From a bacterium HR19 (GTDB lineage Bacteria > Calescibacteriota > Calescibacteriia > Calescibacteriales > Calescibacteriaceae): a stretch of 64,000 nt of DNA. Shown in pieces: positions 1 through 8,120 of this stretch; within the stretch, counting starts at the first letter, position 1, and each line of letters opens with the position of its first letter. The notes below the pieces were generated by a model. The model was given only the letters and a program-made list of their open reading frames with translations, was not told where the DNA came from and ran no database searches. The DNA is taken from NCBI GenBank assembly GCA_002898315.1, contig BEHV01000001.1, positions 198,594-262,593 on the forward strand. The letters run 5' to 3'. The translations under genes were made by a program, and so were the position numbers.

Positions 1-1002
1 TACTATGAAATAAGAAATAAGGGGTTCATAAATGGAGCGGTGACAGAGGCACAAAGAGAAATCGTCTCATGTCCCGGCGCTTTCTCGTGCAAACTCGCGG
101 TAACACATCCATATAACCTCGCGGAGTACATAGGAGAGGTGGTAGGAGATCTTGGGGGTTTAAGAGTACATATTTCAGGATGTCCGAACTCGTGCGGTCA
201 GCATCACATAGGAGATATAGGATTTTACGGAGGTAGCGCAAAGATAAACGGAAAACTCGCCCCACACTACATAGTTATGATAGGAGGATACTTGTTTGAA
301 CAAAAAGCAAGGTTCGGAGAAGTTATAGGAAAGATCCCTGCCAAAAATGCCCCACTGTTTGTGAAAGAAGTCGTTGAACTATGGAAAAAAGAAAGAAAAA
401 GCGGAGAGAAATTCTACGAGTTCTGCGATAGAATAGGTCTTGACAGATTCAGAGAAATATTAGCGAAATACTCAAAAGTGGACCCGAACGATGAAGATGT
501 TTTCAGAGAACCGGGATTGGCAGAAGAGTTCAAGATGGAAGCCGAAGCAAGAGGAGAATGTGCGGGAAGCTTGCTTGACCTTATGGCAATAAACCTCTTT
601 GACTCATTCCGAAACATATATGAAATTGAAAATGAAATCAAAATCAATATCAGAAGTGAATCTATAAAAGAGAAAATCCTTGACTCTATACTAAAATGCG
701 CAAAAATGTATGTATATCTTGAAGGAGAAGAACCACAGGAAGAAGAAAAAATATTATCCGTGTTCGCAGAAAGAATTCTTCCCAAAAAGTGGTTCTGTTC
801 AGATTGGTCAAACATAAGAGAAAAATACAACGAGATAAAATCAAAGAACTTTTCTGAACTGAATGAAGACGAAATAAAAAAATACATCATTTATGCCAAA
901 AACTTCATAAAAGATAGCGAAAAAGCTTTCGTCAGATTGAAACCTAACCTCAAAATTCAAGAGTGCCTCGCAAGAAAAGAAGAACATGTTCCGGGAGATT
1001 AG
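1..1002 (+). CDS. Ferredoxin-type nitrite/sulfite reductase, C-terminal part (left-truncated)
   Basis: The reading frame is open from base 1, so the true start lies upstream; the GTG at 40 is internal. The siroheme/[4Fe-4S] cysteines are visible as C-x5-C (codons at 70 and 88) and GCPNSCGQ (cysteines at 181 and 193). These are the ligands of the six-electron assimilatory nitrite or sulfite reductases, which are cytoplasmic and ferredoxin- or NAD(P)H-linked. From about base 545 (AEARGECAG) a tail of roughly 150 residues follows. It is highly charged and looks helical, and the minimal family does not have it; it may be a HEPN-like helical domain. The nearby glnA-amtB-glnK region favours nitrite as substrate, but the visible part cannot separate nitrite from sulfite. 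Confidence 0.88.
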   Translation, partial: YYEIRNKGFINGAVTEAQREIVSCPGAFSCKLAVTHPYNLAEYIGEVVGDLGGLRVHISGCPNSCGQHHIGDIGFYGGSAKINGKLAPHYIVMIGGYLFEQKARFGEVIGKIPAKNAPLFVKEVVELWKKERKSGEKFYEFCDRIGLDRFREILAKYSKVDPNDEDVFREPGLAEEFKMEAEARGECAGSLLDLMAINLFDSFRNIYEIENEIKINIRSESIKEKILDSILKCAKMYVYLEGEEPQEEEKILSVFAERILPKKWFCSDWSNIREKYNEIKSKNFSELNEDEIKKYIIYAKNFIKDSEKAFVRLKPNLKIQECLARKEEHVPGD

Positions 1003-1051
1003 GAGAGTAAAATACAGAAAGAGAAAAATTTCTACTCCATAATCAAAGAGC

Positions 1052-1057
1052 TAAACT
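1052..1057 (+). promoter_or_regulatory. -10 hexamer TAAACT of a probable leaderless transcript (pepP)
   Basis: TAAACT lies exactly 7 nt before the ATG at 1065 and there is no Shine-Dalgarno sequence, so transcription would start at or next to the start codon. The same arrangement recurs through the window. Confidence 0.5.
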
Positions 1058-1064
1058 TTACTTT

Positions 1065-2405
1065 ATGAGCAACTCAACAGCTTTCCCGAACGAAATACTG
1101 AAAAAGAGAATAAAAGAGTTCTTTGAAATGCTCCCAGAAAACTCAATAGCAATTTTATCTTCCCCAACACCTAAAATAAGAAGCAACGATGTTGAATTCA
1201 GATACAGACCCTCAAGCAAGATTCTTTACCTCACAGGTATCAAAGACCCATCACTAAAAGTTGTATTCACAAAAAAAGGAAAAGGAGAAACGTCAGAAAG
1301 AAAAATAACAGTTTTCAGAAAGAAGCTCACAGAAGAAGAAAAGGTATGGATAGGCGAAGAAACCCCTGACGATGAGATAAAAAAAATATGGGATGATGTT
1401 GAGATAAAAGATATAAAAAACTTTGGAGAAAGTGTTGGGAAAATTCTCGCATCTGCCAAAAATGTTTTCCTTCCTTTTGAAGATGAAAAAGAAGAAATAT
1501 TTGAAGTTTTCATTTCTCTCAAAAAAAGAGCGAGGAGCAAAATTATAATCCCTTCAAGATTTACAGATATAAGCTTCGTTCTCGGCAGAATGAGAGCGAA
1601 AAAAGATGAGTATGAAATAAAGATTATACGACAAGCGGTCTCAATAACAAAAAAAGCAGTGAAAGAAATTGAAAAAATGATAGCTCCCGGGGTGATGGAG
1701 TATGAAATAGATGCGGAACTTTTAAAATTTTACAGAAATTTCGGCGGTTGGGAAGCATTCCCGACAATAGTCGCATCAGGTAAAAACTCGGTAATCCTCC
1801 ACTACTCAAAAAATTCAGAACCTGTGGGATCGCCATGCATCGTTGACACAGGAGCGGAATTCAACTTCTACTCCGCAGATATAACAAGAACATTCATAAA
1901 AGATGGATTCGCCAAAAACCAGAAAGAAAAAGAAAAAATGAAATTGGCAGAAGAACTAAAAAAAGAGATAGAAAACATTCAAAAAAAGATCATAAGTGAG
2001 GTAAAAGAAGGAACAAATTTTGAAATCCTCAACAACTTAACACGAAAACTTATTTCCGAACTCCTTCTGAACATAGGAATTCTCAGAGGAAACATAGATG
2101 AGATAATGGAAGGAAAGAAATACAAACCTTTCTTCCCTCATTCAATAGGTCACCATCTTGGACTTGATGTCCATGACGAATGCTTGTATTATGACGAAGA
2201 TGGAAACCCCATACCTCTTGCAGAAAACGCAATAATAACCATAGAACCCGGAATTTACTTCCCTTGCAAAGACGAAGTTGAGATAAAAGATGAAAGAGAC
2301 GGAAGTGTAATTGAAGTTGTAAAGGTTCCTGAAATTTTTCAGGGAATAGGAATCAGAGTAGAGGATGATATACTTGTGAAAAAGGGTTCCGCAGAGATTC
2401 TCTGA
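1065..2405 (+). CDS. pepP: Xaa-Pro aminopeptidase (M24 family)
   Basis: This cytoplasmic metallopeptidase removes an N-terminal residue that precedes proline. The 446 residues match the usual length of about 440. The N-terminal half is the AMP_N domain (FRYRPSSKILYLTG). The C-terminal half is the pita-bread fold with its dinuclear metal ligands: Asp in VDTGAEFNFYSADITRTF, His in HSIGHHLGLDVHD, Glu in ITIEPGIYF and Glu in GIRVEDD. The start has no Shine-Dalgarno; a TAAACT hexamer sits 7 nt upstream. It lies between the reductase and an LLM-type oxidoreductase, with no obvious functional link to the nitrogen genes. Confidence 0.93.
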   Translation: MSNSTAFPNEILKKRIKEFFEMLPENSIAILSSPTPKIRSNDVEFRYRPSSKILYLTGIKDPSLKVVFTKKGKGETSERKITVFRKKLTEEEKVWIGEETPDDEIKKIWDDVEIKDIKNFGESVGKILASAKNVFLPFEDEKEEIFEVFISLKKRARSKIIIPSRFTDISFVLGRMRAKKDEYEIKIIRQAVSITKKAVKEIEKMIAPGVMEYEIDAELLKFYRNFGGWEAFPTIVASGKNSVILHYSKNSEPVGSPCIVDTGAEFNFYSADITRTFIKDGFAKNQKEKEKMKLAEELKKEIENIQKKIISEVKEGTNFEILNNLTRKLISELLLNIGILRGNIDEIMEGKKYKPFFPHSIGHHLGLDVHDECLYYDEDGNPIPLAENAIITIEPGIYFPCKDEVEIKDERDGSVIEVVKVPEIFQGIGIRVEDDILVKKGSAEIL

Positions 2406-2421
2406 AAGAAAAAATTTAAAA

Positions 2422-2441
2422 AAAGTATCAATCTATACTTT
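2422..2441 (+). terminator. AT-rich inverted repeat after pepP, possible weak terminator
   Basis: AAAGTAT (2422-2428) and ATACTTT (2435-2441) form a perfect 7-bp stem with a 6-nt loop, 17 nt after the pepP stop. A T-rich stretch follows shortly (2446-2450). The stem has a single G-C pair, so it would be weak at high temperature. It could instead be an operator for the downstream oxidoreductase. Confidence 0.3.
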
Positions 2442-2501
2442 ACACTTTTTACACAAAAGAGAAAAACAAAGATTATATTTCATATAAGGGAGGTGTAAAG
2501 C

Positions 2502-3593
2502 ATGAAAGACAAAAACAACAGAAAATTAAGATGCGGACTTCTGCACCTTTTTGAGTCAGCAAAAGGCAAAACAGAAAAGCAGTTCTACGAAGAAAACATA
2601 GAACTCATAAAATACGCAGATGAAATAGGATTACAAACCGCATGGATAGCAGAACATCACTTCTCTGAATACGGAGTTATGCCTTCAACTCAGGTCTTCG
2701 CTTCATACATCGCAGGAATAACAAAAAGAATAAGAATAGGAACAGGAGTCGTCGTCCTGCCGTTTCATCACCCAATAAGAGTAGCAGAAGAGTTCGCTTT
2801 CATAGATGTCTTATCTGATGGACGGCTTGACTTCGGTGTTGGAAGAGGATACCAACCCCACGAGTTTGAAGGATACGGAATACCCATATCGGAAAGCAGA
2901 AACCGATTTGAAGAATCATTGCAGATAATAAAGATGGCATGGACCGAAGAAGAGGTGAACTTTGAAGGCAAGCACTTTATCATAAAAGGGGCAAGACCAA
3001 GACCACGACCACTCCAAAAACCACATCCCCCGCTCTTCGGCGCCTCATTCAACGCAGAAACAATAAAATTCCAAGCTAAAAAGAAAATGAACCTCATATT
3101 CTCACCTTTACTCGCAACCCCAGACAAAATAGATGAATACATAAAAACTCTTCAAGATGAAGGTGAAAACCCAGAAAACTACAGAATAGGCGGACTTGCC
3201 TTCGTATATGTCGCAGATGATATGAAAAAAGCTTTCAGGGACTTTGAAGAACCCTGCATGTGGTACTTCAGAACTTTTTCTAAACTTATACCAGCTCAAA
3301 AATACCCAGAAGGAGAAGATTTCTACAAAAACCTGCATTTCCTGATGATGCAGATGATTGAGCAATATGATAGAGGAAAAATAACTTTTGAATTTATGGC
3401 AACAGAAGGATTATTTCAGCACGGATTTTTAGTTGGAACTCCTTCGTATGTCGCAGAAAAACTCAAAAAACTTATTCAGGATTACAAGCTCACAGACCTC
3501 CTCTGCTGGACAAGGCTCGGCGGACTTGAACACGAAAAAGTTATGAAATCTATGAAACTATTTGTAGAGAAGGTCTTACCAGATGTGATATGA
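2502..3593 (+). CDS. LLM-class flavin-dependent oxidoreductase (luciferase-like)
   Basis: This is a bacterial-luciferase-family TIM barrel, which uses reduced FMN or F420 to oxidise small substrates. The full 363-residue length shows family blocks: AWIAEHHFSEYG near residue 45, IRIGTGVVVLPFHHPIRVAEE near 80, DGRLDFGVGRGYQPHEFEGYG near 105 and RPRPLQKPHPPLFGAS near 170. The substrate cannot be read from sequence. A strong Shine-Dalgarno (AAGGGAGGTG, about 2487-2496) fixes the ATG at 2502. The sigma-54 activator starts 13 nt after its stop, so the two may be cotranscribed. Confidence 0.85.
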   Translation: MKDKNNRKLRCGLLHLFESAKGKTEKQFYEENIELIKYADEIGLQTAWIAEHHFSEYGVMPSTQVFASYIAGITKRIRIGTGVVVLPFHHPIRVAEEFAFIDVLSDGRLDFGVGRGYQPHEFEGYGIPISESRNRFEESLQIIKMAWTEEEVNFEGKHFIIKGARPRPRPLQKPHPPLFGASFNAETIKFQAKKKMNLIFSPLLATPDKIDEYIKTLQDEGENPENYRIGGLAFVYVADDMKKAFRDFEEPCMWYFRTFSKLIPAQKYPEGEDFYKNLHFLMMQMIEQYDRGKITFEFMATEGLFQHGFLVGTPSYVAEKLKKLIQDYKLTDLLCWTRLGGLEHEKVMKSMKLFVEKVLPDVI

Positions 3594-3606
3594 ATAAAAT
3601 AAATGA

Positions 3607-5097
3607 GTGCAAGAAACAGAAAAAAACTTACTTCAAACCCTTGAAAGAATAGCAAAATTGCTCTCATCTTACGGAAGTTTTGACAGCATACTGAAACAGG
3701 TTCTACATGTGATAGAAACAGAAGCAGGACTAAAAGACCCAGCAATAACTATACTCAACTTCTCCTCATCGCTCAGACCGAAAGATAAAAAAAGAGAAGA
3801 ATTAGAAAAGAAGTATAAACCACCTTTGAAAGATAAAGTCCCCTTCAACGGCTCTACCTTCTTAATATCTCCGATAAGAATAGAGGGAAGAGATATAGGT
3901 TTCATAAGCGCCATAGCAGAAGAAAAAGATGTAAGAGAAGAGGTTCTCTCATTTCTCTCATTTGTCGGAAGTTTGATCGGATTTTCATTTTTTGTCCTCG
4001 CAAAGGAAAAAACAGAGGTAAAAAATGTAGGGAACATAATTTTCAGGTCAAAACAAATGGACGAGGTGATAAAATTAGCTCTTGAAGTTGCAAAATCAGA
4101 TGCCACAGTTCTTATAAGAGGAGAAAGCGGAGTAGGGAAGGAGCTCCTCGCAGAACTCATACACAATAACTCCCCGAGAAAATCAAAAATGCTCGTCAAA
4201 ATAAACTGCGCAGCAATACCCGAAAATCTCCTTGAAAGTGAGCTTTTCGGATACAAAAAAGGCGCATTCACAGGAGCAATAACAGACAAAAAAGGAAAAA
4301 TAGAGATGGCAGATGGAGGAACAGTTTTTTTAGACGAAATAGGAGACCTCCCCCTTCCCCTTCAAGCAAAAATACTCCGACTTATCCAGAACAAAGAAAT
4401 AGAACCAATAGGAGGACAACCGAAAAAGGTAGATGTCAGAATAATTTCAGCTACGAACAGAAACCTTGAAGAACTTGTGAAAGAAGGAAAATTCAGAGAA
4501 GATCTATATTACAGATTAAATGTTATTCCCATCTATATCCCACCCCTGAGAGAGAGAAAAGAGGATATTTTGCCTCTCGTTGAGTTCTTCATAGAAAAAT
4601 TCAACAAAAAGTATAAGAAAAACATATCAATATCAAAGGGAGCGCTCACGATTCTTGAAAAATACCAGTGGTATGGAAATATCAGAGAACTTGAAAACCT
4701 TATAGAACGACTTGTCCTGACCTCATCTGACCTTGTCATAACTCCTGACGATATTCCAGATTACATAAAAGAAAAAATACACGAGGAGGAAAAAAGAAAG
4801 AAAGAAGAGCCAGAAGAAGTTTTGCCATCAAAACGAGAAAAGAAGGCAGAAGAAAATAAGAAAAAAACTGCTCTGCAAGAGATTTTTGAGAAACTGGAAA
4901 TTTCAGATTCTCGTGGTTTGCTCTCTTTGATAGAAGATATTGAAAAGAAAATAATTGAAAATGTCCTCGCTGAATCAAAGAATATATCAGATGCTGCAAG
5001 GAAGCTCGGAATATCAAGGAGACAACTTGAATGGAGGTTAAGGAAATACAAAATTGAGTTTCTTAATTATGGGAGGAAAAGCTCTTTTCAGAAATGA
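3607..5097 (+). CDS. Sigma-54-dependent activator with GAF sensor domain (NifA/NtrC-like)
   Basis: This bacterial enhancer-binding protein remodels sigma-54 RNA polymerase. The order is: GAF domain (about residues 10-130); AAA+ domain with Walker A GESGVGKE (about 172), the sigma-54-contacting GAFTGA loop (219) and arginine-rich PPLRERKEDI; a charged linker; and a Fis-type helix-turn-helix (SDAARKLGISRRQLEWRLRK, about 458-477). It has no receiver domain, so input is probably a ligand or partner at the GAF domain, as in NifA. The start is GTG at 3607; the ATG at 3603 is out of frame. The stop lies 80 bp before a sigma-54 promoter for glnA, which makes it the likely activator of the glnA-glnK run. 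Confidence 0.9.
   Translation: MQETEKNLLQTLERIAKLLSSYGSFDSILKQVLHVIETEAGLKDPAITILNFSSSLRPKDKKREELEKKYKPPLKDKVPFNGSTFLISPIRIEGRDIGFISAIAEEKDVREEVLSFLSFVGSLIGFSFFVLAKEKTEVKNVGNIIFRSKQMDEVIKLALEVAKSDATVLIRGESGVGKELLAELIHNNSPRKSKMLVKINCAAIPENLLESELFGYKKGAFTGAITDKKGKIEMADGGTVFLDEIGDLPLPLQAKILRLIQNKEIEPIGGQPKKVDVRIISATNRNLEELVKEGKFREDLYYRLNVIPIYIPPLRERKEDILPLVEFFIEKFNKKYKKNISISKGALTILEKYQWYGNIRELENLIERLVLTSSDLVITPDDIPDYIKEKIHEEEKRKKEEPEEVLPSKREKKAEENKKKTALQEIFEKLEISDSRGLLSLIEDIEKKIIENVLAESKNISDAARKLGISRRQLEWRLRKYKIEFLNYGRKSSFQK
4228..4278 (+). repeat. 51-nt block identical to 45132-45182 (GAFTGA-coding tract)
   Basis: This stretch of 17 codons, ending in the GAFTGA loop, is identical base for base to the matching tract of the second sigma-54 activator gene 41 kb away. 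The flanking codons differ at many synonymous positions. Confidence 0.9.
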
Positions 5098-5114
5098 TTT
5101 TAACAAAAATGATA

Positions 5115-5124
5115 ACAATATTGT
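5115..5124. promoter_or_regulatory. Palindrome ACAATATTGT upstream of the glnA promoter, possible operator
   Basis: This is a perfect 10-bp palindrome, 53 bp before the -24 element of the glnA promoter. An activator dimer site could sit here. A palindrome of this length also arises by chance in AT-rich DNA. Confidence 0.25.
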
Positions 5125-5177
5125 AAAAAACTGCTCATTTTTTAACAAGAATGTAAAGAATTTGAACTCAATACCCC

Positions 5178-5193
5178 TGGCACACCTTTTGCA
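5178..5193 (+). promoter_or_regulatory. Sigma-54 (-24/-12) promoter of glnA
   Basis: TGGCAC-N5-TTGCA matches the sigma-54 consensus at every core base: GG at 5179-5180, GC at 5191-5192, with 10 bases between. Transcription would begin near 5204. It lies between the sigma-54 activator gene and glnA, about 104 bp before the glnA start codon. Confidence 0.9.
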
Positions 5194-5203
5194 ATATTTA
5201 ATA

Positions 5204-5281
5204 AAAAAGCAGAAAAGAAACAAGAAAAAAGCAAAAAAGAAAAGAAAAAAGAAAATTCAAAGAGAAAAGGAGGTAAAAAAA
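5204..5281 (+). promoter_or_regulatory. Polypurine leader and Shine-Dalgarno of glnA
   Basis: The predicted 78-nt 5' leader is almost entirely A and G and ends in AAAAGGAGGT (5265-5274), 7 nt before the ATG at 5282. This ribosome site decides the start. The same frame is open back to an ATG at 5054, but that start lies upstream of the promoter. Confidence 0.7.
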
Positions 5282-6709
5282 ATGGCAAAGCAAAGACCAC
5301 GAGACGCAAAGGATCTCATGGAAATGATAAAGGCAGAAAAAGCAGTATTTGCCGATATAAAGTTTGTAGACCCACTCGGAAGATTACAACACCTCACAGT
5401 ACCAACTTCACAACTCACAGAAAAAGTGATAGAGGAAGAAGGAACAGGTTTTGACGGTTCCTCAATAAGAATGTGGCAATCAATACACGAGTCAGACATG
5501 CTCCTTTTTCCTGACCCTAAAACCGCAGTTGTTGACCCTTTCTTCAAAGAAAAAACAATATCTCTTATCGCGAATGTAAAAGACCCCATAACACACGAAC
5601 CATACTATAAAGACACAAGGCAGATCGCTCAGAACGCAGAAAAATACCTTAAAGAAACCGGAATTGCCGATTCCACTCTCTTCGGTCCAGAACTTGAATT
5701 TTTCATCTTTGACTCCGTATCAGCAGCAGAAGCTCCTAACTACTCTTTTTACAAAATTGATTCCGAAGAAGGAGCGTGGAGAAGTGGAGATGAAAATTCA
5801 AAAGGATATAAAATAAGATATAAGGAAGGTTATTTCCCAGCATCACCTTTTGACACCCTAACAGATATAAGAAACGAAATATCTCTCATTCTTGAGGAGA
5901 TGGGCATTGATGTAGAGGTCCATCACCACGAAGTCGCAACTGCTGGTCAAGGAGAGATAGATATAAGAGCAAGACCTTTGGTTGAAATGGCAGATAACGC
6001 CATAATGCTAAAATATGTTTTGAAAAACGTCGCAAAAAAATACGGTAAAACCGCAACCTTTATGCCAAAGCCCATTTTCGGAGATAACGGAAACGGAATG
6101 CACACACACCAGAGCTTGTGGAAAAACGGAAAACCGCTGTTCGCAGGAGAAAAATATGCGGGTCTTTCAGAACTCGCTATGTGGTATATAGGTGGAATAA
6201 TAAAACACGGAAGAGCCCTCTGTGCCATTACAAACCCAACAACAAACTCCTACAAAAGATTGGTCCCAGGATATGAAGCTCCTATAAACCTCGCATACTC
6301 GCAAAGAAATAGGTCCGCAGCGATAAGAATTCCTATGTACTCCCCCTCACCAAAGGCAAAAAGAATTGAGGTCAGATTCCCAGACCCATCTTGCAACCCA
6401 TACCTAGCATTCTCAGCAATGCTACTTGCGGGACTTGATGGAATAGAAAAGAAAATCAATCCCGGAGAACCATTTGACACCAACATATACAAACTCCCAC
6501 CAGAAGTTCTCGCAAAAGTTCCTAAAACACCTTCCTCTCTTGAAGAAGCTCTTGAAGAACTCAAAAAAGACCACGATTTCCTCCTCAAAGGTGGAGTATT
6601 CTCAAAAAAATTTATAGAAGAATATATTGAATGGAAGTATGAGAACGAAGTTAAAGAGCTTTATGCAAGACCTACTCCATGGGAAATAATATCATACTTT
6701 GATGCATAA
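5282..6709 (+). CDS. glnA: Glutamine synthetase type I
   Basis: Forms glutamine from glutamate, ammonium and ATP in the cytoplasm; it is the main ammonium-assimilating enzyme. The 475 residues fit the GSI family of dodecamers. Visible blocks are GFDGSSIRMW (N-terminal active-site side), FGPELEFFIFD, the metal-binding HHHEVATAGQGEID, NGNGMHTHQSLW, the ATP-site NPTTNSYKRLVPGYEAP and RNRSAAIRIP. A tyrosine in DTNIYKLPPEV sits where GSI-beta enzymes are adenylylated, but no adenylyltransferase gene is in the window. It is driven by the sigma-54 promoter at 5178. Three further genes plus glnK follow on the same strand. Confidence 0.96.
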   Translation: MAKQRPRDAKDLMEMIKAEKAVFADIKFVDPLGRLQHLTVPTSQLTEKVIEEEGTGFDGSSIRMWQSIHESDMLLFPDPKTAVVDPFFKEKTISLIANVKDPITHEPYYKDTRQIAQNAEKYLKETGIADSTLFGPELEFFIFDSVSAAEAPNYSFYKIDSEEGAWRSGDENSKGYKIRYKEGYFPASPFDTLTDIRNEISLILEEMGIDVEVHHHEVATAGQGEIDIRARPLVEMADNAIMLKYVLKNVAKKYGKTATFMPKPIFGDNGNGMHTHQSLWKNGKPLFAGEKYAGLSELAMWYIGGIIKHGRALCAITNPTTNSYKRLVPGYEAPINLAYSQRNRSAAIRIPMYSPSPKAKRIEVRFPDPSCNPYLAFSAMLLAGLDGIEKKINPGEPFDTNIYKLPPEVLAKVPKTPSSLEEALEELKKDHDFLLKGGVFSKKFIEEYIEWKYENEVKELYARPTPWEIISYFDA

Positions 6710-6779
6710 AAATGTAGAATAGAAAGTAATCAGATAAACTCAAAAAATTTAAAAAAACAGGAACGGAGGTGGTGTAGCT

Positions 6780-7601
6780 ATGAAAAAGATAAAACGGGAG
6801 TACTTTATTCTTTCAAATAAAAAAGGGTCAAAGGCAAAACTTTATCTTCTGCTATCAGTAGTCATAAATATAGCAATAGTGAAAGTAGTTGCTGCAACCC
6901 CATCAACAACATTCTGGGCTCCATCAACTCCCTACCTACAACCTTTCGGTGTCCTACATATTACCTATGACTCTTACTTTACCATAAGCAATATGCTACC
7001 TATGTATATAGGTCTCACTTCTGGAATATTACCAACGAAAGAAATAAATCTTGAGGTCGGTTTTGACTTTCTTATACCACAGAAAGACATTACATCATCT
7101 CTGATACTCAACACGAAAATAGGAACTCCCGAAGATACACTCTTCAAAGGTCAACCCGGGTGGTCGTTTGGAATATTCAACCTCGGCTTCAAAAAAGGAG
7201 TGAATGATTTTAACATACTCTACTTTATGCTGGGTAAGACCATGCTTGAAGATTGGGGAGCAATAAAATATCTCGGTACATTAGAGTTCGGAGCGTACTA
7301 CGGCTTAAATAAAGAACTCCTCAACAACGAACAATTTGGTATAATGGCTGGCTGGTTTTCATATCCGATTGACATCCCGATAATAGATAAGATAGTCCTC
7401 GCTTGGGATATAATGACCGGGAAAAATCACGGGTTCGGAGCAACGGGAGGCGGAATATACTTTTTCATCACACCATCAATAGACCTACTGACAGGTCCTG
7501 TTTACTTTTTGAGTAAAAAATCAGCACAATCAGCAGGGGCAATAAGCCAGCTAATCTGGACACTCCAACTTGATGTAGATATAGATCTGAAGAAAAAATA
7601 A
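6780..7601 (+). CDS. Predicted outer-membrane beta-barrel protein in the nitrogen gene run
   Basis: I do not recognise a named family. The N-terminus has a basic segment and then a hydrophobic stretch ending near VVAATP (about residues 21-40), a likely signal peptide. The rest alternates polar and hydrophobic residues and is rich in aromatic residues and glycine, as in small outer-membrane barrels. The length is 273 residues. A good Shine-Dalgarno (GGAGGTGG, about 6765) and a 70-bp gap after glnA, with no promoter seen, suggest cotranscription with glnA. It sits before the GAF-amtB genes, so a role in passage or sensing of nitrogen compounds is an inference from position only. Confidence 0.6.
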   Translation: MKKIKREYFILSNKKGSKAKLYLLLSVVINIAIVKVVAATPSTTFWAPSTPYLQPFGVLHITYDSYFTISNMLPMYIGLTSGILPTKEINLEVGFDFLIPQKDITSSLILNTKIGTPEDTLFKGQPGWSFGIFNLGFKKGVNDFNILYFMLGKTMLEDWGAIKYLGTLEFGAYYGLNKELLNNEQFGIMAGWFSYPIDIPIIDKIVLAWDIMTGKNHGFGATGGGIYFFITPSIDLLTGPVYFLSKKSAQSAGAISQLIWTLQLDVDIDLKKK

Positions 7602-7619
7602 AAAGGAGGTAGAAGAAAA

Positions 7620-8120
7620 ATGAACACGGTAATAAAAGAAAGCATAAACATAGAGTTAGAAAAACAAAAAGTTTATGGGAAACTTAAAGAAATAGCAGAT
7701 ATTTTACACGTAGATGTTGCAACAATATACATATACGATGAGAAGAGAAGAGAGCTTATTTTGTGGTGTAGCTACGGTCTTGAAAGAGATTCATGGGGAA
7801 CAAGAATTCCTATAAATCGTGGTTTAGTTGGCAAATGCGCAAGGGAGATGCGTCCGATTTCGGTGAAAGAACCATCAAAACATCCCGATTTTTACTATGT
7901 AGAAGGTTCCGGAGAGGAAAAGTATCAATCTTTTCTCGCAATACCGGTTACACAGGAAGGGAAACTTCTCGGCTTATTTGTTGTGCAGACAATAGAGATG
8001 AAGTTTTTTCTTTCAGAAGAAATAAGAATCATCTGGGCGGGCGCAGAAAGGTTTGTAAAAGAGATTTTAAAACTTCAAAAAATAGGAGGTGAACAAAGAT
8101 GGAAAAAAGCTTCATTTTAA
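7620..8120 (+). CDS. Stand-alone GAF-domain protein (PtsP/NifA-type)
   Basis: Almost the whole 166-residue protein is one GAF domain: ATIYIYDEKRRELILWCSYG, then IPINRGLVGKCAREMRPISV, then YQSFLAIPVTQEGKLLGLFVVQT. This pattern is typical of the nitrogen-PTS enzyme PtsP and of NifA, where the domain binds small ligands or partner proteins. No output domain is present. Shine-Dalgarno AAAGGAGGT (about 7602) is clear. Its 3' end overlaps amtB by 22 nt, which implies translational coupling. It probably acts as a cytosolic nitrogen or 2-oxoglutarate sensor or adaptor; no ligand can be read from the sequence. Confidence 0.75.
   Translation: MNTVIKESINIELEKQKVYGKLKEIADILHVDVATIYIYDEKRRELILWCSYGLERDSWGTRIPINRGLVGKCAREMRPISVKEPSKHPDFYYVEGSGEEKYQSFLAIPVTQEGKLLGLFVVQTIEMKFFLSEEIRIIWAGAERFVKEILKLQKIGGEQRWKKASF

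Noticed and set aside
40-42. GTG at 40 as start of the siroheme reductase
   Set aside because: The frame is open to base 1 and the family needs several hundred residues before this point, so the gene is cut by the window edge.
5054-5281. In-frame extension of glnA upstream to ATG 5054 (76 extra residues)
   Set aside because: It overlaps the end of the activator gene and runs through the sigma-54 promoter; the strong Shine-Dalgarno and the family N-terminus fix the start at 5282.
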